From positions 219,567 to 283,566 of the forward strand of contig JADJJK010000006.1 of the NCBI GenBank assembly GCA_016706545.1: a stretch of 64,000 nucleotides of DNA. Reading direction: 5' to 3'. The translations under genes were made by a program, and so were the position numbers. This DNA comes from Myxococcales bacterium (GTDB taxonomy: Bacteria > Myxococcota_A > Polyangia > Haliangiales > Haliangiaceae). Of the stretch, positions 41,896 to 51,267 are shown piece after piece (position 1 is the first letter of the stretch; the number at the start of each line of letters is the position of its first letter). The notes below the pieces were generated by a model. The model worked only from the letters and a program-made list of their open reading frames with translations. It was not told where the DNA came from and did no database searches.

Positions 41896-42522
41896 ATGGC
41901 AAGACTGATATTCCCCGAGTGGACCGAGACCCTCAAAAAGTGGATCAGCCTCCTGTTGCTGGGCGCCCCGGTCTACCTGGTTCTCCTCATCATGTACGGC
42001 GTCAAGCCGGAGGCAATACGGATCGGCTACCAGCCGGACCAGCCTGTCCCCTATAGCCACGCCCTTCATGCGGGCGAGCTGGGGATGGACTGCCGCTATT
42101 GCCACAGCACGGTGGATCGCGGCGCCAAGGCCGCCGTTCCGCCGGCTGGGACATGCATGAACTGCCACCAGAGCGTGCTGCCGCAGAGCGAGAAGCTGGT
42201 GCCTGTGCGCCGCGCCTTCTCGACCGGCGAGCCGCTGGCGTGGACCAGGGTCACGGATCTCCCAGATTACGTGTACTTCAACCACAGCGCCCATGTGAAC
42301 GCCGGCGTTGGCTGCGAGAGCTGCCACGGTCGCGTCGATCAGATGGTCAAGGTGTTTCAGGCCATGCCGCTGACGATGGAGTGGTGTCTGGCCTGCCACC
42401 GCAATCCCACGCCCAACCTCCGTGACCCCAAGAATGTCACGAAGATGGGATACAAGCCTGCCCCTGGGGAAGCTCGCAAGGACGTGCGGCCTCCACTCAA
42501 CTGCTCGACGTGTCACCGCTAA
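41896..42522 (+). CDS. actA: Alternative complex III pentaheme cytochrome subunit
   Basis: A 208-residue membrane-anchored multiheme cytochrome c. An N-terminal helix (residues 15-35) anchors it, and five CxxCH heme sites follow: CRYCH, CMNCH, CESCH, CLACH and CSTCH. The pentaheme count equals that of known ActA. It accepts electrons within the ACIII complex on the periplasmic side and passes them toward the oxidase. It is the first gene of a co-directional run of ten genes (41896-55929). Confidence 0.95.
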   Translation: MARLIFPEWTETLKKWISLLLLGAPVYLVLLIMYGVKPEAIRIGYQPDQPVPYSHALHAGELGMDCRYCHSTVDRGAKAAVPPAGTCMNCHQSVLPQSEKLVPVRRAFSTGEPLAWTRVTDLPDYVYFNHSAHVNAGVGCESCHGRVDQMVKVFQAMPLTMEWCLACHRNPTPNLRDPKNVTKMGYKPAPGEARKDVRPPLNCSTCHR

Positions 42523-42554
42523 GCGCGGCGATTGCGGAATCGACGAGGAATCCG

Positions 42555-45500
42555 ATGTCGAACCAACAGACTCCCCAGCATGGTTACTGGCGCTCCCTGG
42601 TCGAGCTCGATGCCGCCACGTCGCCCGAAGACGTGGTCTACGACGAGCTGCCCCCGGAGGCCAAAGGCCAAGGCGCCGCCGAGCAAGACTTGGTCTCGCG
42701 CCGCAACTTCTTCCAGCTCATGGGCGCGAGCATGTCGCTCGCTGGCGTCGCCGGTGTAGCTGGCTGCAAGCGCTACGAAAAAGATCACATCGCCCCGCTG
42801 GCGCGCCGCCCCGAGGACCAGGTCCCGGGCGAGACCCAGCAGTACGCGACCATGATGGAGCTCGGCGGCGTCGCGCAGGCGCTGCTGGCCACCTCGTTCG
42901 AGGGGCGCCCCATCAAGGTCGACGGCAACCCTGAGCACCCGTTCGCCGGGGGCCCGGTGGTGCAGGGCACCAAGCGCCATGGCGGGTCTTCGGCCTTCGC
43001 GCAGGCCAGCGTGCTCCACCTGTACGATCCGGACCGCTCGCAGAACGTGCTGCAGGGCGGCAAGGCCACCACGCTGGAGGCGTTCCGCACCTGGCTCGAC
43101 TCCACGCGCGCGCAGCTCGCCGAGCCCGGCGCGGTCGCCGTGCTGTCGGAGGCCTCGTCTTCGCCCACCGTGGCCCGCCTCCGCGCGGAGCTGCTGCGCG
43201 ACGTGCCCTGGTACGAGTGGGAGCCGCTGTCCTGGGACAACGAGCGCGCCGGCACCAAGCTGGCGTTTGGCCGGCCCATGCGCCCGGTCGCCAAGCTCGA
43301 CCGATGCCACACCATCGTCGCCCTGGATTGCGACCTGTTCGTCGAGCATCCGGCGTCGCTGCGGTACAGCCGCGACTTCGCCAAGAGCCGGCGTCCGTCG
43401 GGCTCGCTCGGCGGCTTCGAGATGAACCGCCTGTGGGCGGTGGAGAGCACCTTCACCAGCACCGGCGCGGTCGCTGACCATCGGTTGCCGCTGCGCTCGG
43501 AGCTGGTGCTGCCGCTGGTGATGGCGCTCGACGCCACCCTGAGCAACGGCGCCGTGCCGGCTTCGGAGTTCTTGCGCGAGCCCAAGGTCGCCGACTTCGT
43601 GCGGGTCCTGGCCGAGGAGCTCAAGGAGCACGCCGGCCAGTCCGTGCTGGTCGCCGGCCGTCGGCAGCCCGCCGAGGTCCACGCGCTGGTGGCCAAGATC
43701 AACGAGGCGCTCGGCGCCGTCGGTCAGACCCTCGACTACGTCGAGGATCCGGAGCCAAACCGGCCCTCGCACCTGGCCGCCATCACCGAGCTCACGGGCA
43801 AGATGGCCGCTGGCGCCATCAAGACCCTGTTCATCCTCGGCGGCAACCCGGTGTACGACGCGCCGTGGGACCTCGACTTCGAGGCCGCGCTCGCCAAGGT
43901 TGGCACCACGGTTCACCTGTCCGAGTACGCCAACGAGACCTCGGCCAAGGCCACCTGGCACATCCCGCGCGCGCACTACCTCGAGAGCTGGGCGGACGCC
44001 CGCACCTGGGACGGCACCGTCACGGTGGCGCAGCCGCTCCTTGCCCCCCTCTACGGCGGCATCTCCACCGCGGAGCTGCTCACCCTCCTGGCGGGGAAGC
44101 CGGAGACCGGCCGCGAGGTGACCACCGCCACCTACCGCTCGCTTGGCATCTCCACCGCCTGGGAGCAGGTCGTTCATGACGGCTTTGTCCCCGGCGCCGT
44201 CGCCGTGGCCGCGCAGGTCAAGGTCGGCGCGCTGCCGGCGGTGTCGCTCACGCCGAGCCAGCAGAGCGGCACCCGCCGCAAGAACGGCGAGCTCGAGGTG
44301 GTGTTCGCGCCCTCGGCCTCCACCTTCGATGGCCGGTTCGCCAACAACGCATGGCTGCAGGAGACCCCGGATTTCCTCACCAAGGTCACCTGGGACAACT
44401 ACGCGCTGGTCAGCCCCGCCACCGCGACCGACCTGGGCCTGGCCAATGACTCGCTCATCCAGGTCAAGGTCGGCGATCGGTCCATCGACGTCGCCTGCTA
44501 CGTGATGCCGGGCCAGGCCCGCTACTCCATTGGCCTCGTGCTAGGCGGTGGTCGCACCCACGCCGGCAGGGTCGGCGGCGACGGCAAGAAGCAGGTTGGC
44601 TTCAACACCTACAAGGTCCGCGGCGTCAACGGCTTTGACATCGCGACCGCGTGTTCGGTGGCCAAGACCGGCAAGGACTTCACGCTGGCCAACGTCCAGG
44701 AGCACTGGGACATTCGCGGCCGCTTCAGCAAGTTCAAGAACATCGCGCAAGAGGGCACCGCCGAGCGCTTGCCGCAGATCGTCCGCGAGGCCAACCACGA
44801 CGACTTCGTCAAGGACCCGTCGTGGAAGGCCGAGCCGGAGATGCCCTACACCAAGGAGCAGCAGCGCGGGCTGTCGCTCTTTGCCGAGCAGGAGTACGCA
44901 GGTCACCGGTGGGCGATGTCCATCGACCTGGGCAACTGCACGGGGTGCAACTCCTGCATGGTGGCCTGCCAGGCGGAGAACAACGTCCCGGTGGTCGGCA
45001 AGGACCAGGTGATGCGCAACCGCGAGATGCACTGGATCCGCATCGACCGGTACTTCTCTGGCTCGCCGGACGAGCCGCAGATCGTGCATCAGCCGCTGGG
45101 GTGCCAGCAGTGCGAGAACGCGCCGTGTGAGCAGGTCTGCCCGGTCGGGGCGACCACCCACACCGACGAGGGCCTCAACGACATGGCGTACAACCGCTGC
45201 GTCGGCACCAGGTACTGCCTCAACAACTGCCCGTACCGCGTTCGCCGCTTCAACTTCCTCGACTACCACAAGGACTTCTCCGAGGCGCGCAACCGCGTCC
45301 GCAAGCTCCTGTTCAACCCGGACGTCACCGTGCGTTCGCGTGGTGTGATGGAGAAGTGTACGTTCTGCGTGCAGCGCATCCAGAACGGCAAGATCCAGCA
45401 CAAGGCGCTGGTCCGCTCCGGTCAGCTCGCCGCGGAGACCCTGCCGGCGGCCGATGGCAAGGGCCCGAACGCCCTGGTGGAGTACAAGATCCCCGACGGG

Positions 45501-45728
45501 CAGATCGTCACCGCGTGCCAGGCAGCCTGTCCCACCGAGGCCATCGTGTTCGGCGACCTCGCTGATCCCGACAGCCGGGTGGCGCAGCTCCACAAGGACC
45601 GCCGCTCGTACGACCTCCTCGAGGAGCTGTACACCAAGCCGCGCAATCGCTACCTGGCCCGCGTCCGTAACCCGAACCCCAAGCTGGTCGCCGCCGCTCC
45701 GGCTTCGTCCCATGAAGGTGGTCACTGA
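42555..45728 (+). CDS. actB: Alternative complex III iron-sulfur subunit (molybdopterin-oxidoreductase-like)
   Basis: A 1057-residue protein with two parts. A twin-arginine signal (SRRNFFQLMG, residues 48-57) precedes a large domain that resembles molybdopterin oxidoreductases but is known in ActB to lack the cofactor. From about residue 795 follows a ferredoxin-like domain with several cluster motifs: CTGCNSCMVAC, CQQCENAPCEQVC, CVGTRYCLNNC and CTFCVQR, enough for three [4Fe-4S] and one [3Fe-4S] as in the family. The fusion of both parts is the standard ActB form. It takes electrons from quinol via ActC. The ATG at 42555 has GAGGA upstream. Confidence 0.95.
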   Translation: MSNQQTPQHGYWRSLVELDAATSPEDVVYDELPPEAKGQGAAEQDLVSRRNFFQLMGASMSLAGVAGVAGCKRYEKDHIAPLARRPEDQVPGETQQYATMMELGGVAQALLATSFEGRPIKVDGNPEHPFAGGPVVQGTKRHGGSSAFAQASVLHLYDPDRSQNVLQGGKATTLEAFRTWLDSTRAQLAEPGAVAVLSEASSSPTVARLRAELLRDVPWYEWEPLSWDNERAGTKLAFGRPMRPVAKLDRCHTIVALDCDLFVEHPASLRYSRDFAKSRRPSGSLGGFEMNRLWAVESTFTSTGAVADHRLPLRSELVLPLVMALDATLSNGAVPASEFLREPKVADFVRVLAEELKEHAGQSVLVAGRRQPAEVHALVAKINEALGAVGQTLDYVEDPEPNRPSHLAAITELTGKMAAGAIKTLFILGGNPVYDAPWDLDFEAALAKVGTTVHLSEYANETSAKATWHIPRAHYLESWADARTWDGTVTVAQPLLAPLYGGISTAELLTLLAGKPETGREVTTATYRSLGISTAWEQVVHDGFVPGAVAVAAQVKVGALPAVSLTPSQQSGTRRKNGELEVVFAPSASTFDGRFANNAWLQETPDFLTKVTWDNYALVSPATATDLGLANDSLIQVKVGDRSIDVACYVMPGQARYSIGLVLGGGRTHAGRVGGDGKKQVGFNTYKVRGVNGFDIATACSVAKTGKDFTLANVQEHWDIRGRFSKFKNIAQEGTAERLPQIVREANHDDFVKDPSWKAEPEMPYTKEQQRGLSLFAEQEYAGHRWAMSIDLGNCTGCNSCMVACQAENNVPVVGKDQVMRNREMHWIRIDRYFSGSPDEPQIVHQPLGCQQCENAPCEQVCPVGATTHTDEGLNDMAYNRCVGTRYCLNNCPYRVRRFNFLDYHKDFSEARNRVRKLLFNPDVTVRSRGVMEKCTFCVQRIQNGKIQHKALVRSGQLAAETLPAADGKGPNALVEYKIPDGQIVTACQAACPTEAIVFGDLADPDSRVAQLHKDRRSYDLLEELYTKPRNRYLARVRNPNPKLVAAAPASSHEGGH

Positions 45729-47107
45729 TGAGCACCGACGTCCTTTCCAGTGATTCGCACGAAGAGCGCAAGATCGGCGCGACTCGTGAGGTCTTCCGTC
45801 AGGTCACCCGCGATGTCGCGTGGGTGGCCGAGAGCCCCAAGCCGCCCAAGGCGTGGTACGCCGCGCTCGCGGTCTCGGTCAGCGCCCTGCTCCTGGGCGT
45901 GTACTGCGTCACCGTGCTGTTCCAGCGAGGCATCGGGGTTTGGGGTAACTCGAACACCGTCGGATGGGCCTGGGACATCACCAACTTCGTGTTCTGGATC
46001 GGCATCGGTCACGCCGGCACGCTGATCTCCGCGGTGTTGTTCCTGACCCGGCAGAGCTGGCGCACCAGCATCAACCGCGCCGCCGAGGCGATGACGATCT
46101 TCGCCGTCTCCGCCGCCGGCATCTTCCCCATCATCCACACCGGCCGCCCATGGTTCGCGTGGTGGATGATCCCGCACCCCAACGACATGGGTATGTGGCC
46201 GCAGTTCCGCAGCCCGCTCATGTGGGACGTGTTCGCGATCTCCACGTACGCCATCACGTCCATCCTCTTCTGGTTCATGGGCATGGTGCCGGACCTGGCC
46301 ACCTTCCGCGATCGCAGCACCAGCAAGATCAAGCAAGCCATCTACGGCATCCTGGCCCTTGGCTGGCGCGGCTCGGCGCGACAGTGGCACCGGTATGAGC
46401 GCGCGTATCTCATCCTGGCCGCGCTCTCCACGCCGCTGGTCTTCTCCGTCCACTCGGTGGTGTCTTTCGACTTCGCCACCTCCCAGCTCCCGGGCTGGCA
46501 CACCACCATCTTCCCGCCGTACTTCGTCGCTGGCGCCATCTTCTCCGGCTTCGCGATGGTGCTGACGCTGATGGTGCCCGCGCGCTACCTGTTCAACCTC
46601 AAGCACATCATCAAGGACTCGCACATCGAGGCGATGTGCAAGATCATCATCGCCACCGGCCTGATGGTCGGCCTCGCCTACGGCATCGAGTTCTTCATCG
46701 CCGGGTACTCGGGCAACCTCTACGAGCAGTTCACCTTCATCAACCGCATGTTCGGTCCGTACTGGTGGGCCTACTTCGCGATGGTGAGCTGCAACGTGCT
46801 GATCCCGCAGTTCTTCTGGTTCAAGAAGTGCCGGACCAACCCGTACATCATCATCATCCTCTGCATCTTCGTGAACATCGGCATGTGGTTCGAGCGCTTC
46901 GTCATCATCGGCACCTCGCTGGTGCGCTCGTTCTTGCCGTCGAGCTGGGCGATGTACTCGCCGACCTTCTACGACATCGGCACGTTCATCGGCTCGTTCG
47001 GCCTGTTCCTGACGATGTTCCTCCTCTTCTTCCGCTACCTCCCCGTGATCGCCATCGCCGAGGTCAAGGGCGTCCAGCCTGAAGCCCACGCGGGCAAGGC
47101 GCACTAG
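45728..47107 (+). CDS. actC: Alternative complex III quinol-binding membrane subunit (NrfD-like)
   Basis: A 459-residue integral membrane protein of the NrfD/PsrC family with about ten helices. It contains the characteristic SAAGIFPIIHTGRPWFAWW region that in this family lines the quinol site, and FVFWIGIGHAGTLISAV. Quinol oxidation is assigned to this subunit. Its start shares one base with the actB stop (TGATG), giving strong translational coupling. Confidence 0.95.
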   Translation: MSTDVLSSDSHEERKIGATREVFRQVTRDVAWVAESPKPPKAWYAALAVSVSALLLGVYCVTVLFQRGIGVWGNSNTVGWAWDITNFVFWIGIGHAGTLISAVLFLTRQSWRTSINRAAEAMTIFAVSAAGIFPIIHTGRPWFAWWMIPHPNDMGMWPQFRSPLMWDVFAISTYAITSILFWFMGMVPDLATFRDRSTSKIKQAIYGILALGWRGSARQWHRYERAYLILAALSTPLVFSVHSVVSFDFATSQLPGWHTTIFPPYFVAGAIFSGFAMVLTLMVPARYLFNLKHIIKDSHIEAMCKIIIATGLMVGLAYGIEFFIAGYSGNLYEQFTFINRMFGPYWWAYFAMVSCNVLIPQFFWFKKCRTNPYIIIILCIFVNIGMWFERFVIIGTSLVRSFLPSSWAMYSPTFYDIGTFIGSFGLFLTMFLLFFRYLPVIAIAEVKGVQPEAHAGKAH

Positions 47108-47126
47108 CTCGTCGAGGATTTCCACC

Positions 47127-48398
47127 ATGGACAAGCACAACCCTCACGACGAAACCGCGCACAGCGAGCCGGCGGAACAGCCGAACGGCGAGCTGTATGG
47201 CGTCCTCGCCGAATTCGACACTCCGGGAGAGCTCATCGAGGCTGCCCGGAAGGTGCGCGATGCTGGCTACACGGAGTTTGACTGCTACAGCCCGTTCCCG
47301 GTGCATGGCATCGACGAGGCGATGGGCATCAAGCGGACCATCTTGCCGCTCCTGGTCTTCGGCGGCGGCTTCACAGGCCTGCTCCTGGGTCTCCTGCTGC
47401 AGTGGTGGACCAACGCCTACGACTGGCCGTGGCTCATCTCTGGCAAGCCGATCTGGTCGCTGCCGGCGAACATCCCCATCGGGTTCGAGACCACGATCCT
47501 CTTGTCGGTGTTCACCACCTTCTTTGGCATGTGGATCCTCAACCGGCTGCCGCAGGTGTGGCACCCGTTCTTCCGCCTGGATCGGTTCGCTCGGGTCACC
47601 GACGACGCCTTCCTGCTCGGCATCGAGGCGCGCGACGGCAAGTTCAAGGCGGAGTCCACCAGCGAGCTGCTCAAGAACGCGGGCGCCATCGCGGTGGAGT
47701 CTTGCTATCTCGATCCGCGGCCGGAGTCTCGCACGGTCCCCAAGTGGATCTACGCGGTCATCATCACCACGGGCGTGATGGCGCTCATCCCGTTTGCCAT
47801 CATCGCCAAGGCGCGCGCGTCCACCAGCTCGGAGCCGCACTACCACATCTTCGGCGACATGGACTTCCAGCCGAAGGTCAAGAGCGACGCGACCTTCGAG
47901 CTCTTCGGCGACAGCCGTGGCAACCGCGGCGTGATCGCCGGCACCCTGGCGCGTGGCTCGCTCAACGCGGACGACACCTTCTATCGCGGCCTGTCCCGCG
48001 CCGGCGACGGCAACCCAAGCTGGCTGGCGGAGCTGCCGGCCTCGCTGGAGGTGGACATGAAGCTCCTCGAGCGAGGGCGCGAGCGGTACGACATCTACTG
48101 CGCTCCTTGCCACGGCTATGACGGCCGTGGGGAAGGCGCGATCCCTCGCCGCGTCAAGACGCTCGGTGGCGTCTGGCTGGCGCGCAACCTGGTTGATCCG
48201 CAGGGCGCGGTGGCCAAGATGCCCAACGGCCAGCTCTTCAACACGATTTCCAACGGCTTCAACACGATGATGGGCTACGCCGCGCAGATCCCGCACCGCG
48301 ACCGGTGGGCGATCGTGCTGTACGTGCGGGCACTGCAGCGCGCGCAGAACGCGGGCCCCCAAGACGTTCCGGCTGATTGCCGCAACGAGGTCCGGTAG
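47127..48398 (+). CDS. Fused ActD-ActE: DUF3341 membrane domain plus monoheme cytochrome c
   Basis: A 423-residue single reading frame joining two ACIII subunits that are separate in the best-studied complexes. Residues 20-205 match ActD (DUF3341: YGVLAEFDTPGELIEAARKV and two helices near 72-94 and 115-137). A third helix (about 211-234, IYAVIITTGVMALIPFAII) leads to a periplasmic cytochrome c domain with C325-C328-H329 (CAPCH) and a C-terminal Met-containing region (NTISNGFNTMMGYA), like ActE. The frame is open with no stop or disturbed codon use between, so it appears to be a genuine fusion. It tethers the cytochrome to the complex. Confidence 0.9.
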   Translation: MDKHNPHDETAHSEPAEQPNGELYGVLAEFDTPGELIEAARKVRDAGYTEFDCYSPFPVHGIDEAMGIKRTILPLLVFGGGFTGLLLGLLLQWWTNAYDWPWLISGKPIWSLPANIPIGFETTILLSVFTTFFGMWILNRLPQVWHPFFRLDRFARVTDDAFLLGIEARDGKFKAESTSELLKNAGAIAVESCYLDPRPESRTVPKWIYAVIITTGVMALIPFAIIAKARASTSSEPHYHIFGDMDFQPKVKSDATFELFGDSRGNRGVIAGTLARGSLNADDTFYRGLSRAGDGNPSWLAELPASLEVDMKLLERGRERYDIYCAPCHGYDGRGEGAIPRRVKTLGGVWLARNLVDPQGAVAKMPNGQLFNTISNGFNTMMGYAAQIPHRDRWAIVLYVRALQRAQNAGPQDVPADCRNEVR

Positions 48399-48407
48399 GA
48401 GACCGCC

Positions 48408-49703
48408 ATGAGCAACGCCGAAAAGACCTTGCATCCTGAAGAGAAGTTCAAGGCTGGAAAGCTCGCCGGCTCTTTCACCAAGACCGGCGCCGGACTGGCG
48501 GTGGCCTTTGGGCTCATCTCGGTGCTCCTTGGCATGTCGCAAGGCGACCACTGGAAGCGCTTTTTCTTCGCCTATGTGACCGCCTGGAGCTTCGTGCTCA
48601 GCCTGGCCATCGGCGCGCTGTTCTTCGTGATGTTGCACCACCTGGTTCGCGCGCGCTGGAGCACCGTGCTGCGCCGGCTCGCCGAGATCATGGCCAGCAC
48701 CTTCCCGGTGCTGGCGGTGGCGGGCCTGGGCATCTTGATCCCGCTTCTGGCTGGATACGGCGACCTCTACTACTGGGCGCATCACGACGCCCACAACCAC
48801 ACCATCAACCACCACCTCATCTCCAAGCTCGGCTGGTGGCTGAACCCCTCGTACTTCGCCATCCGCTACGTCATCTACTTCGCGATCTACATCGCGCTGG
48901 CCCGCACCTTCATCAAGAAGTCCCGCGAGCAAGACGAGAGCGGTGACCCGGAGCTGTCCAACCGGATGCGGGTGCTGTCAGCGCCCCTCATGATCGTGTT
49001 CTCCTTCAACACGGTCTTCATCAGCTTCGACGTGCTGATGTCGCTCGCGCCCAAGTGGTACTCGACGATCTTCGGCGTCAACTTCTTCGGCGGCGCCAAC
49101 ATCGCGTTCTTCGCCGCGCTGATCTTGATCTCGCTGGTCGTGCAGCGCTCCGGTCGGCTGACCCGGGCGATCACCACCGAGCACTATCACGACCTCGGCA
49201 AGTGGCTGTTCGCGTGGACGTTCTTCTGGGCGTACACCGCGTTCTCGCAGTTCATGCTGATCTGGTACGCCAACCTCCCCGAAGAGACCATCTTCTACAA
49301 GTACCGGATGTTCTCGGAGTGGCAGTGGGTCACCATCGCCGTGGCGGTGGGCCACTTCGCCTTCCCGTTCGTGTTCCTGCTGTCCCGGTGGACCAAGCGC
49401 ATCCTGCCGTCCTTGAGCTTCTTCGCGGTGTGGCAGCTCGTCTTCCACTGGGTGGACCTGTACTGGAACGTCATGCCCAACTACCACTGGGAGAAGACGC
49501 AGGTGGATGGCCAGACCGTGTTCTCGGGCCCGATGATGGGCGACCCGATCATGCACTCGGTCGGCTTCTCGCCGGTCGATGTCACGATGTGGCTGGCTCT
49601 GGCCGGCGTGTTCTTGTTCGCGGTGGGACGCTCCATGACCGGCAACCTGATTGCCATCAAGGATCCGCACCTGCCGTCCAGCCTCTCCTTCGAGAACTAC
49701 TGA
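48408..49703 (+). CDS. actF: Alternative complex III second NrfD-like membrane subunit
   Basis: A 431-residue membrane protein with about ten helices, related to ActC but without its own conserved quinol-site residues, as in known ActF. Charged and aromatic loops include the YYWAHHDAHNHTINH segment near residue 120. It probably contributes to the membrane core and possible proton movement. It follows the ActD-ActE fusion by nine bases and is followed by a small membrane-protein gene eight bases later. Confidence 0.94.
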   Translation: MSNAEKTLHPEEKFKAGKLAGSFTKTGAGLAVAFGLISVLLGMSQGDHWKRFFFAYVTAWSFVLSLAIGALFFVMLHHLVRARWSTVLRRLAEIMASTFPVLAVAGLGILIPLLAGYGDLYYWAHHDAHNHTINHHLISKLGWWLNPSYFAIRYVIYFAIYIALARTFIKKSREQDESGDPELSNRMRVLSAPLMIVFSFNTVFISFDVLMSLAPKWYSTIFGVNFFGGANIAFFAALILISLVVQRSGRLTRAITTEHYHDLGKWLFAWTFFWAYTAFSQFMLIWYANLPEETIFYKYRMFSEWQWVTIAVAVGHFAFPFVFLLSRWTKRILPSLSFFAVWQLVFHWVDLYWNVMPNYHWEKTQVDGQTVFSGPMMGDPIMHSVGFSPVDVTMWLALAGVFLFAVGRSMTGNLIAIKDPHLPSSLSFENY

Positions 49704-49710
49704 GGTCCAA

Positions 49711-50208
49711 ATGTCCGGTGGAGCCAAGCGAAACTCTGACACGCTGAACACAATCGGCATCGTCGTCATCGGCCTCTGTGGAGCCGTCCTGGTCTATGTT
49801 TCCATCGTGCTGCTGCAGGCGTTTTACATAAACGACAGCAGCACGGTGCAGCTCATGGCGGACTACGGCGGGCAGGACACGGACTTCCAGCGCGGTCGCG
49901 CCGACGAGGTTGCGCGCATCTCGCAGTGCTCGAACGTCATGGGCGCCGCCGGCACCAACACGAGCAAGCACACGATCCGCATCGAGGACGCCATGCGCCT
50001 CGTGGTGGAGGGCGCTCGTCGCGACCCAGCGACCCTGGTGCCGGAGCTTGGGCGCGCCGATCAACCGACGATCCAGGCCAAGCCTGGTCGTCCCACGCCG
50101 CTGGCGGCGCCGGCCCCGGCAGACGCGGCCCCGGCCGTTGCCCCGGCTGCCCCGGCGGATGCCACCGCCCCGGCGACGCCCCCGGCCGCCCCTGGAACCA
50201 CCAGGTAG
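49711..50208 (+). CDS. Small single-span membrane protein in the respiratory operon
   Basis: A 165-residue protein not recognised as a named family. GAGG overlapping the actF stop serves as ribosome-binding site. One helix (about residues 12-38) is followed by a periplasmic part with one Cys (ISQCSNVMG) and a C-terminal 60-residue tail of Ala and Pro. Position between actF and the SCO gene suggests an accessory or linker subunit of the ACIII-caa3 assembly, which is an inference. Confidence 0.75.
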   Translation: MSGGAKRNSDTLNTIGIVVIGLCGAVLVYVSIVLLQAFYINDSSTVQLMADYGGQDTDFQRGRADEVARISQCSNVMGAAGTNTSKHTIRIEDAMRLVVEGARRDPATLVPELGRADQPTIQAKPGRPTPLAAPAPADAAPAVAPAAPADATAPATPPAAPGTTR

Positions 50209-50223
50209 GCGCTGGACCCGACG

Positions 50224-51267
50224 ATGACCTCGCTTTGGCAACGCGCAACCAGGGGCCTTTGGGCGCTTGGCTTTGTCGCGTCCATGCTGGGCACGTTGGG
50301 GCAGGTACGGGCGAGCTGGGCGCAGAGCGCGCCCGCGAACGCCGCCACGACGGCGACCCCGCCACCCGCCGCCCCTCCCAGCTCGACCGCACCCGTTGCC
50401 GAGAGCGCGACCGACTTCGTCCCTGCGCCGCTGCCCACGTACAAGGGCGACAAGGTGACGGTGGACGAGAAGCTCGGAAACGTGGTGCCCAAGGAGCTGC
50501 GATTTCGCGACCACGAGGGCAAAGAGGTGACGTTGGCGGAGGTCTTGAAAGGCGATCTGCCGACGATTCTGACCTTCAACTACTCCGACTGCCCCATGCT
50601 GTGCAGCCTGCAGCTCAACGGGCTGTCCATGGTGCTCGAGGAGCTGGCCACCCCGACGGTGCTGGATGCGGCGACCGCCGCGCGGCCAGAGCTCGTCCTT
50701 GCCGGCCGCAAGGCGGTCGTTGCGCTCGGTGCGCAGTTTCGCGTGGTCACCGTGGTCCTGGAGCCGACCCAGCCGCTGACGAAGACCCAGTCCACCCGCA
50801 ACGGCTACCTTGAACGGTTGCCCAAGGCCGGGCAGGCAGCGGGCGCCAAGGGCTGGACCTTCCTGTCAGCGGTGGATCCCAAGGACAGTCGCGCCATCGC
50901 GGCGCTGGCTGACTCGGTGGGGTTCCGATACACCTACATTCCGGAGCGCACCGAGTGGGCCCACCCGGCTGCGCTGATTTTCCTCAGCTCGGCTGGCACC
51001 GTCACGCGGTACGTATACGGCACGCAGTTCGAGGCCTCGGTGATCCGTGAGTCCGTCGTCAAGGCGGGGCTCAGTGAACCCTCGACTGCTATCGGGTTCA
51101 TGAACCGCTGTTACCACTACGATCCCGATGCCAACAACCACGCGCGCGCAGGCGTGTTGACCCTGCGAATTGGCGCGCTGGCGTTTCTGGGACTTGCGAT
51201 TCTAGCTTTTGCCGGTCGACGATTTCTTCGTCGCCAACCGAGAGACCCTGGAGTGATACAGGCATGA
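50224..51267 (+). CDS. SCO1/SenC-type copper chaperone for cytochrome oxidase
   Basis: A 347-residue exported thioredoxin-fold protein. It has a signal sequence to about residue 35, a Pro/Ala linker, then the SCO domain with the copper-binding C123-x3-C127 (CPMLC) and His247 (EWAHP). The C-terminus adds a membrane helix (about 310-330, LRIGALAFLGLAILAFAG), so it is anchored at its C-terminal end, unlike the usual N-terminal anchor. It loads or reduces the CuA site of CoxB, whose gene overlaps it by four bases (ATGA). Confidence 0.93.
   Translation: MTSLWQRATRGLWALGFVASMLGTLGQVRASWAQSAPANAATTATPPPAAPPSSTAPVAESATDFVPAPLPTYKGDKVTVDEKLGNVVPKELRFRDHEGKEVTLAEVLKGDLPTILTFNYSDCPMLCSLQLNGLSMVLEELATPTVLDAATAARPELVLAGRKAVVALGAQFRVVTVVLEPTQPLTKTQSTRNGYLERLPKAGQAAGAKGWTFLSAVDPKDSRAIAALADSVGFRYTYIPERTEWAHPAALIFLSSAGTVTRYVYGTQFEASVIRESVVKAGLSEPSTAIGFMNRCYHYDPDANNHARAGVLTLRIGALAFLGLAILAFAGRRFLRRQPRDPGVIQA

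Noticed and set aside
41860..41900. tRNA gene suggested by GGTTCGAA
   Set aside because: No acceptor, D or anticodon stem can be drawn around it at the required distances.
42555..45728. Active molybdopterin oxidoreductase
   Set aside because: Its neighbours (actA, actC, actF) identify it as ActB, whose molybdopterin-like domain is known to lack the cofactor.
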